Below are positions 1 to 10,799 of a DNA stretch of 64,000 nucleotides, one piece after another. Every line of letters begins with the position of its first letter. The first letter of the stretch is position 1. The notes beneath the pieces were generated by a model, which did not search any database, was not told the origin of the DNA, and was given only the letters and a program-made list of their open reading frames with translations. The DNA comes from Chinchilla lanigera (taxonomy: Eukaryota > Chordata > Mammalia > Rodentia > Chinchillidae). A program made the position numbers and the translations under genes. The stretch covers positions 4,268,153 to 4,332,152 of the forward strand of contig NW_004955423.1 in NCBI RefSeq assembly GCF_000276665.1. The letters are read 5' to 3'.

Positions 1-85
1 TCACACAACTGCAGAGAAATACTGTGAAATTAGTGTCATTATCTATACTTATTTAGGGAAAGAAACTGTCTAAAACGTTCAACTC

Positions 86-1123
86 TACCCCAGTAAGAAT
101 GGCTAGCATTAAGAAATCAACCAATAACAAATGCTGGCGAGGGGGCTGGGGATTTAGCTCAGCGGGGGGCTGGGGATTTAGCTCAGCGGCAAAGCGCCTG
201 CCTGGCAAGCGCAAGGTCGTGAGTTCGGTTCCCGGTACCGGAGAAAAACCAAAAAAAAAAAAAAAAAACAACAAAACAAATGCTGGTGAGGCTGTGGAGA
301 AATAGGAACCCTTCTCCACTGCTGGTGGGAATGCAGACTGGTGAAACCACTGTGGAAATCAGTTTGGAGATTCCTCAGAAAACTATGTCTAGAGGTCCCA
401 TTCAATCCAGCCATCCCCCTGCTGGGTATCTTCCCCAGAAGATCTAAAAACATCATATCACAGCGATATATGTGCACCTATGTTCATAGCAGCACAATTT
501 GTAATTGCTAAATTGTGGAAGCAACCCAAATGTCCATCCACCGAGGATTGGATAAGAAAACTGTGGTACTTTTATATAATGGAATATTACTCAGCTATAA
601 AGAAAGATAAACTCGAGGCTTTTATAGGTAAATGGTCACAACTAGAGACCATACTCATAAGTGAAATAAATCAGACACACATGTGCAAGCACCACATTGT
701 TTCACTAGTGTAAAACCTGAAAGAGTTAATTTAAACTAGGAGGTATGATAGACATTGTGAAATGATGGGAAAACACTCAAGGGTAAAGGGCAACTGGGAC
801 GTGGGAAAAGAGAAGGAAAAGAAGGAGAAATTTTGTATGTATGTATACACAGGATAGTTAACATAGTTGTTTTACTGTCTTCTATTTCTTTCCTGAAAGA
901 AACTGTCAATGAGTCCTTGATTGATCAATATTGCATGTCTCTATCTGCATTCATGAGAAACCACTTTGAAGATAGCAATACGTAATACAACAAGCATTGT
1001 TAATTTCTACCACTTTGTTTGTAACTCTGTATTGTCTGTACTGTTCTTTTGCTATTTTGTAAAATGTTGTCTGTCTGTTAATGTTTTCCTCCTTTTATTT
1101 TTAAAATAAAAAAAATTAAAAAA
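86..1123 (+). mobile_element. 5'-truncated LINE-1 (ORF2 C-terminus plus 3' UTR), lineage A
   Basis: Truncated L1 flanked by a perfect 15-bp target site duplication 'taaaacgttcaactc' at 71-85 and 1124-1138. Positions 480-713 encode the typical ORF2p C-terminal segment: an 'MFIAAQFVIAKLWKQP' stretch, then 'WYFYIMEYYSAIKK'. The 3' UTR (about 720-1123) has a short purine stretch, a run of T-rich sequence and an A-rich tail. The same 3' UTR recurs at 9338-9688, 12358-13009 and 32168-32554. An ID SINE interrupts it at 142-274. No functional protein remains. Confidence 0.9.
142..274 (+). mobile_element. ID-type SINE with duplicated 5' end
   Basis: tRNA-Ala-derived ID/BC1-like SINE in the L1 above. 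The TSD is 'aacaaatgctgg(c/t)gag' at 126-141 and 275-290. The first 24 bp, including the pol III A box 'tagctcagcgg', are repeated in tandem (142-165 and 166-189). The B-box region is 'gtgagttcggttcc', followed by 'gagaaaaacc' and an A tail. Confidence 0.95.
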
Positions 1124-1249
1124 TAAAACGTTCAACTCCTAGCCCAAGATGATCAGTTAATTAACAGCTGGTAATCAAACCGACACCAAGACCCAAACCC
1201 AGATCTTGTACTATTCTTTAAATCATGATTCTGTAGTGAGCATGCCCAA

Positions 1250-2740
1250 CCGTTCAGGTCCTAAGCCCTGTACACTGCCGAGTACAAAAGAGTGCCCTAG
1301 GTAGAGCCCCAGGTAAAGCATACCAGCAAGGAGGAAATAAAACACAGCCCACGCAGACAAAGGAACCAGTTAATTCAGTGAGGTCAGATCCCTCAACTCT
1401 TCTTTTGGATTTCTGCAGAGTCATTTTAAGGAAGAAAAGTGAGTGAGGTCATTCCATTACTTCCTTCCTTTCTTTCCCCTGGCTTGACCCGGAAAAGGCA
1501 CAGTTAGGAAGCTGAAAATTTCTAAAATCATTTGCCATCTGTTAAACTACAAGATGCTTCATTAACTCTCCAAAGAACCAGAAAGTCCAACTTTCTTGAA
1601 TTTACCAGTGTTCAGATAGTTACTTACAGCTGCTACCCACATTGCTTCTGACCTTGGGCTCTTGAAGAAGCAGGAATAAGGGGCAAATGCTGGTGGCTTT
1701 GCAGCAGTACTGGAAGGTAGGGTGGCAGACCCCTTCAGAAGGCTCAGACAGGGTCTCTACAATTAGCTTATTAGCCAGCAATCCTGCCCCATCCCCTTCC
1801 TTTCTTCAGGCCTCAGCTTTCCTGGTGTATTCTTGGAGTCACAGCAACAGGCCCACATCCTGAGTTGCAGAGGTTGGGTAGTCTCGGGCCAAACAAGGAA
1901 TTCAGTGATAATAATTACTTATCAGGACAGAAACAGTTAGTAAAAGGAGCCGTCCAAGCTACTAGAGTCAGAAATAAAATCACACATGGATATAAAATGA
2001 CAGGGATCCTGATTGAAGAAAATCTTAACGGCATAGTTATCATTTGGAAGAAAGTGATTAAGTCAGAAGTGACTGTCAAATTTCTGGGCTTAACTCAAGA
2101 TACCCAATTAGTCTTAAGAACTCCATTTAAGAGAAATGGACTGAAATGTTCATAAGTGATTTCTTTTTATGAATCATAGTTACATAGTTACTACTACTGA
2201 TACAAACATTAGCAAACACCTCAGAAAGTAAGTGTGGTAAAGCAGTAGCAGAAATAATGTTTAACTTCCTGAAGGAAATCCTCCAGCTTAAGCCAACCAA
2301 CTGCTCTGGAATCCTAAAAAGACTTGTTGCAGGATGCAAGACTGTGCATGCTTGCAGAGTGGAGATAAAATACCTGAGGTCCCCCTTTCTGCTAGCCCCG
2401 CCATCTCTCTCTCTCATCAGTGAGAACAGTGTCACCTGACTAGAAATTACACGTGGCAATGTGACACGATGATCCTCACTGAAAAGGCATTCGTAACAGA
2501 CAACTTTTATTTTGACCAACTACTGGGCTGAGGAAAGATGAAGAGAATTAAGAAGAGGGCATTACAGAGAAGAAATGTTAATATTTTTGAGGGGAAGCAT
2601 TTCTGAAATTTCTTCATGCTAACCATTTAAACAACTTTCATCACGATGGAAAGAAACCCCAAATCGGTCTTCTGTCCACTCAAACAAAGAGTGCTACTAG
2701 TTTCCCCATGCAACACCTACCTCTTCTCTGATCTTATGCT
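1250..2740. other. Unassigned sequence, no gene seen
   Basis: No repeat or coding sequence is recognised. The longest open frames (1865-2155 plus, 2127-2519 minus) are under 131 codons, overlap each other on opposite strands and show no known domain. Confidence 0.5.
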
Positions 2741-2744
2741 ATAG

Positions 2745-2950
2745 CAGAATGCTTAAGATGAGGGGCTCAGAATCACATTATCTGGTGTTAAGAATCCTTG
2801 CCATTTATTAGCTATGTGGCTTCAGGTGGGTTACTTAATATCCTCTGTCTCTGTTACCTTAGGTAGGACAACAGCATTCCCCTGCGTGGTTGTGGTGACT
2901 CCATACCTGTGTATATTTATTTCGGCACTTGGCATTTAATACATTTAACT
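2745..2950 (+). repeat. MIR SINE relic
   Basis: Shows the MIR order: 'cttaagatgaggggctcagaatcacattat', then 'ccatttattagctatgtggc', then 'ggttacttaat..cctctgtctctgttacctt'. Strongly diverged, as expected for an ancient mammalian tRNA SINE. Confidence 0.7.
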
Positions 2951-3126
2951 TTGATGATAATTACACAGGATTATGCAGACCACAAAAATATGGAACTGGT
3001 AGTTACCTGGGGCCTATGCAAAAGCCAGCTGTTCCCTTGAGTGCCAACTACACACACAGAGCCCATTAGAAAAAGGTGCTCTTATTCTGTGGGCACAGGG
3101 GACTCAACTCAAGTCATTTTTTGGTT

Positions 3127-3240
3127 GCTATAGCAGTTTCTCAAAAAAGTGAGGCTCCAAGGACCAAAGCCAGGCCAGAAGACAGAATGCCTGAGTCTGG
3201 GAGAAACTGGTTTGAGGTTGTTCTGACAATAAACAGCAGA
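3127..3240. repeat. Possible hAT-Charlie type DNA transposon relic
   Basis: 'agcagtttctcaaaaaagtg' followed by 'ctccaaggacca' resembles the terminal part of short hAT elements ('cagtggttctcaaagtgtgg..cctggacca'). Weak and only partial. Confidence 0.3.
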
Positions 3241-4165
3241 AAATAGTTCACAATCATGGGATCCTGAGCTTGGAAATAAAGTAACGGGCCATTCAGATAT
3301 GCACATTTTACTAATATGGCCAAACTTTCCAACACTTTCCCTTCATGGTCCCTTTTGCAGGAAGTATCTTCTAGAAATTCCTCTGCCTCTGAATGTCCAT
3401 CATGCCTTCAAATGTTTAGGGCCACTTCTGGCATTTAACGGTTGTGCAGAAAACACAGATCTCAAATCAACTATAAATCCTGGGAGAGGTCAAATGTGTG
3501 CTACACTCTTGGTCACTTCTCTTCTTGGTTGCTCCTGCCCCAGGACCTCACCACCCAATATGGAAGTGCTCACAGAAAGTGCAAAATGAAGTGAAGAGCC
3601 ATGTGACACGACGTACGGTGTGGGCCACACAACAGAGATGTATGTGGCTGCGCTGCCTTGTCCCTGCCTCTGTGGGCTTTGGGGAAAGGACCGAGTCAGA
3701 GAAGTAGAAAAGGAGGAAGAAATGAAGCCACTGAAGGTCCCAAGTGCTCAGAAGATTACAAACTGAAATTAAATGAAAATGATAAGCCACAAGTAAGTAT
3801 AAGGAAGTCCAACAAAAGGCCTGCTTTTTTTCCCATGATGACTACTTTGAGTAGGGAATGAGTATCAAATGCTTTGTCTACAGTGAATATCAAACTCTTT
3901 TAAAAGCACATTCTAGTGGTAGCGCTGCCTTCCAGGTGCCCTGAACACATGTTCGGTCAGTCTATCTGGTGACTGAGCCCTGGCTGGCACCAGAAAGGGT
4001 TCTCTCCGATCCACAGAGGCACACATGGAAGAATGGAGTCCGGCAGGAGAAGGGAAGAGGGAAGGAGAAGGTGGGAGTGGAAGGGTGGGGCAGTGACGCA
4101 GTTACAGTAACGTTACCGAGCTGGATTCCTGCCAGCTTCAATCTAGACAGAACTTTCGAAATGAC
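3241..4165. other. Unassigned sequence, no gene seen
   Basis: Several open frames of 60-96 codons overlap on both strands (3299-3589, 3498-3707, 3548-3790, 3658-3861). None shows a recognisable domain or supported splice context. I treat them as chance frames. Confidence 0.5.
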
Positions 4166-4169
4166 ATGA

Positions 4170-4262
4170 CCCCAGTCTTCTCCTTTTACTGGACAGAAAC
4201 TATACCCTAGTGATGGAGACTGGGCTGCCAGTTAGAGGCAGAGCAGGAACTGAAACTTGGCT
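4170..4262 (-). repeat. MIR SINE relic
   Basis: 'ccttttactggacagaaact' followed by 'gccagttagaggcagagcaggaactgaaacttgg' matches the reverse MIR core 'cagctagtaagtggcagagccgggattcgaac'. Confidence 0.55.
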
Positions 4263-4264
4263 CT

Positions 4265-5225
4265 TTCCACTCAGCACCTCCGCTCCTCACACTTACAGGG
4301 CACAAGCGACAGAGCTCAGACACTCAGGGAACTCAAGCTGCCTCGGAAAAGCCCAGCAGACTCTCACATGAGCCCAGGGCTGCATGCTGACGGCGCAAAC
4401 GGCGGAACAGGCCTCTGGTTTTCACAGCTTTTGACGAAGCCATTTGGTCTTCTATAGGATTCACCGGACTAGAAATACATGAGCACAGTTTCACAGCTTG
4501 GGAAGTCCGGTTGTTATCTGACACTTGACAACTTACAGTAGAGAAGCCCATAGCACAAGAATTGTGCACCTCTTACCCACCCTACCCACTTCCTGCCCCC
4601 ACTGACTACCACACAGGAACTGACATCACTACTGGACACCTGGTTTTGTGATTCCTGGGTCTCAGGATGGTGCAGTTGTGAAGGAAACAGGCTGAGGATG
4701 AGACCTATCCACCCCGGGGCTGCAGCTAAGGTTAAGGATACTTTTGAAGGGAGGCTGCTGCTGTAGTTTTGCTGGTTTGGAAAAATGTGACTGACACAGA
4801 AAATAGAAGCTCTGGTTCTATGCTACGCATCGTCTGCAGACCACCTCTTTAAGTACCATTCAGACCTCCCCGAACGGTAAAGGCTTCCTTGATAAAACCA
4901 GACCACTTCCTCTGACAGATACTTTCTACAAGTAACACTATGCTTCAGTGTCCACCCTGACTGTTAGACACATGTACACTTACACCATGTACACTTATTT
5001 TTATCTGTGGGTTTTGATGATGTACATAAATCGCTCAGGCTCATTTCTCTTCCACATCTTAAATACTTGCACAAAACTGGACAAAGAAAACAAGATGACT
5101 GCTTTAATCTGCATCTTTCACCTCCTCTACCCTTTTAAATTCTCTCTACTGGAGTCCCTACCCAATAAAAATTCATTTCTCCCAAAGGAAAGCAATAATT
5201 AAACAAAAGACCATCTTTTAGGTTC
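4265..5225. other. Unassigned sequence, no gene seen
   Basis: No repeat is recognised and open frames are short (84 codons or fewer). Nothing further can be supported. Confidence 0.5.
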
Positions 5226-5229
5226 TCAT

Positions 5230-5575
5230 CTACAAATCTTTGCCTGCTGGGTTTCCTCTGCCTGGAGTATCCAGCTTTCTCAAATTCCCCTGTTCACTTC
5301 CTATCTTTGTCTGCCATCAGTGTGCGTGTAAGCATTCTCCAAAGCTCTATGCCAGTAACCCTGTCCTTTGATCCTTCCTTGATGCTTCCAGAGTGCCCTG
5401 TGCACTTCTGCTCTTCCAAAGTCTTTTACAGTCACTTGGTTTTAAACTCCACCTCTTTCACTAAGGTGTAAGTTTTTGCAGAGCAGCCAGAGATAACTTA
5501 GTCCTGCCTGCTTTTCCAGGGACTAGAACAGTGCTTAGCACACAGAAGCAGTACAACAGCTACAAGGAATTACCA
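5230..5575 (+). repeat. LINE L2 3' end relic
   Basis: Follows the L2 3' order: 'tttcctctgcctggagtatcc', a pyrimidine-rich middle with 'gtcttttacagtcacttgg', 'gtgtaagtttttgcagagcag', then 'gactagaacagtgcttagcacacag'. Diverged and non-coding. Confidence 0.65.
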
Positions 5576-5614
5576 CACACACCGATTAGCTGGATTCTTA
5601 GAGTGACACTGGTA

Positions 5615-5715
5615 AGGCAAGAAAAACCGTGGTCACCTTTTACAGACAAAGAAACTGAGGCTCAGAGAGGTTTTACAGAATCCTGCAAGGCATCAGTTCT
5701 GACATCTTAGCACCC
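5615..5715 (-). repeat. MIR SINE relic
   Basis: 'ttttacagacaaagaaactgaggctcagagaggttttacag' is the reverse complement of the MIR 3' part 'cttaacctctctgagcctcagtttc..atctgtaaaa'. Confidence 0.75.
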
Positions 5716-5719
5716 CAGC

Positions 5720-6860
5720 TAGATTTTTATTGGACATCCCAGTAATCAGTTAACTGTATAAGTAGGTAATTGATCCTCTGATGGAGACATGTACATGGTG
5801 AGTGACCAGCCCAAGTGAAGAACAAACACACATACACACAACTCTCTGATACGGTAGAACAACTGCTGTGAAAGCTGGAATGCCGATCAGATATGGTGAT
5901 TGAGTTTACATTATTTCTTTTCTCAAGGAACTTTCAGTCCTAAAGCTCTGCAGAAATGTCTGGTAGCCACAAATTAGATACAAACAAAGTTTATCTGGTT
6001 ATAAGGGCATAAAACAAACTGTCTCTGGTTAACTGCCAACACCGCCTCAGATGTCTTGAGAGAGCTGGACAAGGGACAGCTGCAGTGGCTGCCAAACCAG
6101 AAGTTACTAGGATGTGGCTGATTACCCACTGGGGTGGGAGAAGCAGCAACAGGCAGGAACTGGGGCAGCTGATGAGATGGGGCAGGTTTAGGTCTTTGAC
6201 CCTCCATAACCTTTAGAATACTTGAGTTTCCACTAGGCTTACGAAAGTGATTTCCAGTGCTGCTGGACCCCAGAATAGCAGCTGCACCCTAGAAAAGCAC
6301 CCAATGGTAGGCCCCACCCTCAGATGACCTACCTTAGTTGGCTCAGTGTGTGGCCCTTGCATGTGGCCCTCTGAGCTGTTCAAAATCTCCTCTACAGTTC
6401 TCCTATGCAAAAGGTCAGGGTATTTTCAAAGCAGCTCATCTGTTTGATACAAAATTAACTTGGCAAGCACAACTAGAATACCTTTTGAAACTTTATCAAA
6501 ATTTAAAACACTTAAGTAAATGGCCACTTAGCACAACTTTCACAGAGACAGAAGCAGAATGTTCCTTCACTATACCTGGGAGATTTTTCAGGCTTTTCTA
6601 CACAAACATTTCCAGTGTCGGAGAACTTGCTACGCTACCCTAAAAGCTACTTTGCAGTTCTATGCAAGAACAAGCAACTCTTATGGCGTGTAAGCTGTAT
6701 TTCAGTGAGGCTACACTTTTAAGTTTTTTTCCCATTTTGGGAACATTACTTATTACAAGAAAGTACTTGGAGATCACTCTGAAAAATTAACTTCCTTATG
6801 CTTTACAAGAAAGTGCTTGGTCGTACCCTTGCTGCAGGAGCTATTCAGATGTAAGTCTAA
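5720..6860. other. Unassigned sequence, no gene seen
   Basis: No repeat family is recognised. Open frames of 65-101 codons on both strands show no domain. Confidence 0.5.
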
Positions 6861-6864
6861 TTTT

Positions 6865-6965
6865 TCCACATGACTGTGGATTCAAGCACACTGGGTATGA
6901 ATCCCTCTGACTGTGTGACCCACAGCAAGTGAGTTCTTTCTAAACGTCAATCTCCTGATCTAAAG
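6865..6965 (+). repeat. MIR SINE relic
   Basis: 'gattcaagcacactgggtatgaatccctctgactgtgtgacccacagcaagtgag' matches the MIR core 'gcctgggttcgaatcc..actagctgtgtgaccttgggcaagt'. Confidence 0.7.
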
Positions 6966-6994
6966 GAAGTGAGTATATTTCCTTTGTGGAATTT

Positions 6995-7246
6995 GTGGGG
7001 ACAGGGAAGCACCTTTGATCTGAAACACTGTAGGATGTTGGATGAATAATGTTTTCCTTCCTTCCCTCTCTCCATAATGGTGGGGCACAAGACTTTCGCC
7101 AAAGCCCCCCTCCCCTTTTTGTGAGGACTGGGAACCATTTTGTATCTGAAACAGCATGTGATGTTCAATGAATAATGGCTTCCTTCTCTGCCCTTCTCCA
7201 AAACGGTGGGGAGTCACAGGTCTCCCAAAATTCCCAACACTGGCAG
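6995..7246. repeat. 126-bp tandem duplication (two diverged copies)
   Basis: Copy 1 is 6995-7120 and copy 2 is 7121-7246. Four anchor motifs recur at exactly 126 bp spacing with no indel: 'ctgaaaca' at 7020/7146, 'atgaataatg' at 7042/7168, 'ggtgggg' at 7079/7205 and 'ccaaa' at 7099/7225. 126 is a multiple of three, and a minus-strand frame (6947-7201) stays open across most of both copies, reading repeated 'HYS.NI..CFR.K..P.PHK'. I recognise no protein family and think it more likely non-coding. Confidence 0.85.
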
Positions 7247-7249
7247 GGA

Positions 7250-7760
7250 ACTAAGCAGGGAGGTCAGGACCCTATTCAAAGGTTCAAATCAAGCTAAACA
7301 TCCACGATGCTTAACAATCTATAGAGTTTTATGTTTCCTTATCAGGTGATTTCTCATTCTTTACCATTCCAGTTCTCTTCTTATGAACTGTTTTTAGATT
7401 TGATAAATGTTTGCAGTGGGCTCACTTCCACTGAACTGCTAACTGCAGTGTCAGCGACCACTTACTGGCTTCTATTAAAATGTTTCAAAGTTTTAGGTGC
7501 CCAAGATTTCCCCTTCCAGTGTCAGATGACTATGGGCTCTAACCACATTCAGAGGCTCAGCCATATTTCACAGACAATGGGGACAGGCTGGGAATGCCCT
7601 GTGTCATCTGCTGGGCCAGGAGAGGTGGCCTCCAATCATTACCCAGGACACTTCATCCTATCCTCCCCTCTGCTGCATCTGCATAGCCCTTTTATTTGTG
7701 ATTCTGGGTTGGCAACATAACACTGCAGAAACCTGAAGAGACTTGGCTAAGGTAGACAGG
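7250..7760. other. Unassigned sequence, no gene seen
   Basis: One open frame of 129 codons (7331-7720 plus) has no recognisable domain and no repeat. Its coding status is not supported. Confidence 0.4.
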
Positions 7761-7764
7761 TGCA

Positions 7765-7955
7765 AAGCATGGCACACACTCTCAGAGCAAGCTGTGTGAC
7801 TTCAAACAATTTAACTGTGAAGATCAGTCAACACCCTCCTCTGCACAAAAATGGAAGCACCACATCTTTCTAACGGGGCACTACTATGAAAATTAAATGG
7901 TATGTTGCAATAAAGTAGCTAGCTCAACCTCCTGTACACAATAGGTATCTTCAAT
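7765..7955 (+). repeat. MIR SINE relic
   Basis: 'agctgtgtgacttcaaacaatttaactgtg' followed by 'acactatgaaaattaaatgg'-like and 'tgtacacaataggtatcttcaata' sequence follows the MIR core, 3' part and end in order. Confidence 0.6.
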
Positions 7956-8204
7956 AACTAGGTAACCATAATTACTAGTGTGCTGTGGCAATTTCCCGTT
8001 CTTAGACTGGACTCTGCCTGTGATGGGAAATATCTTTGCATAGGGTCTTGACCTCCCTGCTTAGTTCTTAACCATCTGTCCTCCAGGGATGGTGAAACTT
8101 GATCCTTACACAGAACTTCCTGTGTAGCATTTGGGATCCCCTCATCTGTTCTCTCAGCTATGTCTCCAAGCGTAGGGGTATATTTCCCACATTCTATTAG
8201 CACT

Positions 8205-8345
8205 ATCAGTATACAGTGTGTACTGGGAGTCACAGGTCTACATCCTAGGTCCTGCTTGGCCACTAGCTATGTGATGCTGGGCCAGGCACATGCTGTTGCA
8301 TTTCTGTTCCCTCTTCTGTAAGATGATGGTGTTAAACAATATGAT
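8205..8345 (+). repeat. MIR SINE relic
   Basis: 'gtcctgcttggccactagctatgtgatgctgggccaggcac' followed by 'ctgttccctcttctgtaagatgatgg' matches the MIR core and downstream segment. Confidence 0.65.
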
Positions 8346-8562
8346 TTCTTTCGATCCAAAGTTTTGTAACTCTTCCCTTTCCTACCCTCCTGCCCTCTTC
8401 CTAACTAGCCCTCTCCCCTGCTTTCTGCTCCTCTTGAACTGACTCTTCTTCCCATACTGATCTCTGGATCAAGCCTGCAAAATATACCATTAATGGCCAC
8501 ATACTGGTAAGAGGCCACCTCAGACACTGGTTCTGGGGTATTAATCTGGAAACATAAAACGT

Positions 8563-8950
8563 AATGCTACAGCTTGCATTTGAAATGCCCCCTGCAAAGG
8601 TCCATGTATCAAAAGCTTGGTCCCCAGCCATGGTGCTATTGTGAGGCAGACGAACCTTTAGGATAGGCCCACTGGAAGAAGTCAGGTCATTGGGGGCATG
8701 CCCATGAAGGAGACATTGGGACTCAAGCCCCTCTTTTCCTCTCCTGCTTCCTGGCCACCATGAGGTGAACAGCCCTCCTCCTCCATGGACTTCCACCACT
8801 GGGTAAAGTGCCACTATAGCCCAAAACAGTAAGGCTAAGGGACCATGGACTGAAACCTCTGAAATTGTGAGCCAAAATAAACCTTTTCTCCTTTATGTTG
8901 GTTATCTCAGGTATTCTGTCACAGTGAAAGAAAGCTAATGTACTCATGCA
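8563..8950 (+). mobile_element. MaLR-type (ERVL-MaLR) solo LTR
   Basis: Ancient non-coding LTR. Hallmarks in order: 'gtatcaaaagcttggtcccc', 'ggtgctattgtgaggcag', 'ggtcattgggggcatgccc', 'cctgcttcctggccaccatg', 'aaattgtgagccaaaataaacc' (polyadenylation signal) and a terminal 'cagtgaaagaaagctaatgta'. Related copies lie at 10413-10795, 11635-12085, 26525-26870 and 54530-54870. Confidence 0.8.
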
Positions 8951-8999
8951 CATGTTATATCTACTACAGAATATATTTGTAAACAACAGTGCGATTATA

Positions 9000-9337
9000 T
9001 AATATTAAGACTATGATATCTAATAATGGTGCCTGTTAGGAGATGCAATATCAATACTACCTAAAATATTTAACATATATTTGCTGTCATACCATTCTTT
9101 CCCTAGTATTTCCCACAGAAAAGTTACCCCAATAGAGCAGGCTATGATACTCTGGAGTTTCAGACTCAGAGGCATTTTGTACCGAGCCTTACAGATTATA
9201 TACAGATGTATGCTGCTTTAAGAAAACATGAAAAAGAGATCACTAGAATCATAGAAGAATGAGGTGTGATTATTCATTTTCTTAGAGTTCTTTCAAGATG
9301 TCTAAAAATAATTTAGCTTACAAAAGTTCAAGGTCTC
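9000..9337. other. AT-rich unassigned sequence
   Basis: No gene or repeat is recognised. The last 16 bp (9322-9337) form the 5' target site copy of the adjacent L1. Confidence 0.5.
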
Positions 9338-9688
9338 GAAAGAAACTGTTCAAAAGGAAAAGAATAACTGGGATGAGGGGAAAGAGAAAAAAAAGAAGAG
9401 AAAAATATGTATATATGTATACACAGGATAGCTAAGATAGTTGTGCTACTGCTTTCTATTGCTTTATTAAAAGGAACAGTTAATGTTTAATTGTTTAATC
9501 AATCTTACAGGCTTACATTTGCTTATCTGAGTAACCAATGTGAAGATAGCAATATGTAATACAACAATCACTGTTAATTTTCTATCACCTTGTCTGAAAT
9601 TCTGTATTGCTTTTATTGTTTTTGTGTTGTTTTGTAAATGTTTCTGCATTTGTTAATACATTTTTGTTCTTTTATCTTTAAAATTAAA
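9338..9688 (+). mobile_element. Short LINE-1 3' UTR insertion, lineage A
   Basis: About 350 bp of L1 3' UTR flanked by a perfect 16-bp duplication 'aaaagttcaaggtctc' (9322-9337 and 9689-9704). It is colinear with the end of the 86-1123 copy: 'gtatacacaggatagctaagatag', 'gaagatagcaatatgtaatac', and an A-rich tail. Confidence 0.9.
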
Positions 9689-9873
9689 AAAAGTTCAAGG
9701 TCTCAACTTTTCAGAAGTTCAGCTGCTGCATAAAATGTTACATGTGAATTGAAACTTGTAGATAGGAAGATATTTTAGTAATTTTAAACATTACATTAAG
9801 TCAAATCCTTTCACATAGAAAGGTAAACAAAAAAAGGAATGAATATATACATCTTTATATAAAATTTTCAAAT

Positions 9874-10065
9874 CAGCTGGATACAATGGCACATGCCTAT
9901 AATACTAGCACTAAGGGAAGCTGAGGCAGGAGGACTACAAATTTAAGTCCTATATGGTCAACACAGCGAGACCCCGTCTCAAAATAAATGTAAAAAGGGC
10001 TGGAAGCCAAGGTGATGTAACTTAGCTCAAACCACTGGGTCTGACCCCTAACTCCAGTTGGGGGC
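9874..10065 (+). mobile_element. B1-ID composite SINE
   Basis: The left part (9874-9990) is B1: 'acaatggcacatgcctataatactagcac', 'gaagctgaggcaggaggac', 'gcgagaccccgtctcaaaa'. After a short A-rich linker the right part (about 9997-10065) is a diverged ID-like unit starting 'gggctggaagcc' with 'taacttagctcaaa'. The B1 lacks the internal duplication. Confidence 0.7.
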
Positions 10066-10208
10066 CTGTGGGGATTCACACGATGCTATTTAGAAGGTAT
10101 TTGTAGTATACAGAAAAATTTTATTATGCACACATTTATACACAGTGTTCAGAGCTTATTAAACTCTGAAAGAGCCAGCACAAGTGGCCTTTGAAATGAA
10201 GCATATGG

Positions 10209-10300
10209 GGGCTGGGGATTTAGCTCAGTGGCACAGCACCTGCCTGGCAAGCGCGAGGTCGTGAGTTCGATTCCTGGTACTGGAAAAAAAAAAAAAAAAA
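10209..10300 (+). mobile_element. ID-type SINE, full length
   Basis: Perfect 16-bp TSD 'gaaatgaagcatatgg' at 10193-10208 and 10301-10316. A-box region 'tagctcagtggcacagcacc', B-box region 'gtgagttcgattcc', A tail. Confidence 0.95.
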
Positions 10301-10412
10301 GAAATGAAGCATATGGAATAAAATTACCTAGCTGGGAATTTTTCTAAGCCATTTGTTTACAACGGTGGGTTGAATGAAATATGTCATGTCTGTCAGGTTT
10401 GTAAACACAGTG

Positions 10413-10795
10413 CTATGGTTTGTGTCCAGATGTCCCTCAAAGCCTTATGCAGTCTTAGGCTTTTTCAGAGGCAGCTGAATCTGGAGTGTGATGCTGGAGT
10501 TAAGGGTGTGTGACTGCTACATCAGTCCACGGATTGGTTTAGCACTGCCCTAATCCCAGCAGTCTAGATACACTACAAAAGGGGCAGAAAGATACTGTTA
10601 AGGCCCCTGGTTGCTTTTGCTGTCTTTTGCAGCCATGAACTGTTGCCCTTCTGCCATGTGCCACCCTCTCTTGGGGCCAGCAGATTATGGACTGAAACCT
10701 CCACAAACTGTGAACTAAATAAACCTTTCCCCCTATAATTTTGGGTGTTGGGTATTTTGTCTCAGCAATGAGAGAAAAGTAACTAAGATACAGGG
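10413..10795 (+). mobile_element. MaLR-type solo LTR
   Basis: Starts 'tgctatggtttgtgtccaga', includes 'ctgttgcccttctgccatgtg', 'ggactgaaacctccacaaac' and 'tgaactaaataaacctttcc' (polyadenylation signal), and ends 'gagagaaaagtaactaag'. Same family as 8563-8950, with a different internal segment. Confidence 0.8.
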
Positions 10796-10799
10796 TCTT

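Larger units (their letters stand above)
30..1240 (-). repeat. MIR SINE relic split by an L1 insertion
   Basis: The flanks of the L1 at 86-1123 join into an old MIR-like element on the minus strand. At 30-85 there is a degraded 'attatctatacttatttag..aaactg' segment. At 1139-1240 comes 'ttaacagctggtaatcaaacc' followed by 'aacccagatcttgtac', the remnant of the MIR 'acacagctagtaagtggcagagccgg' core. The 15-bp duplication made by the L1 lies inside the MIR. Confidence 0.5.

Noticed and set aside
480..713. Open frame with clear protein similarity
   Set aside because: It is the C-terminal remnant of L1 ORF2p in a 5'-truncated insertion, not a host gene.
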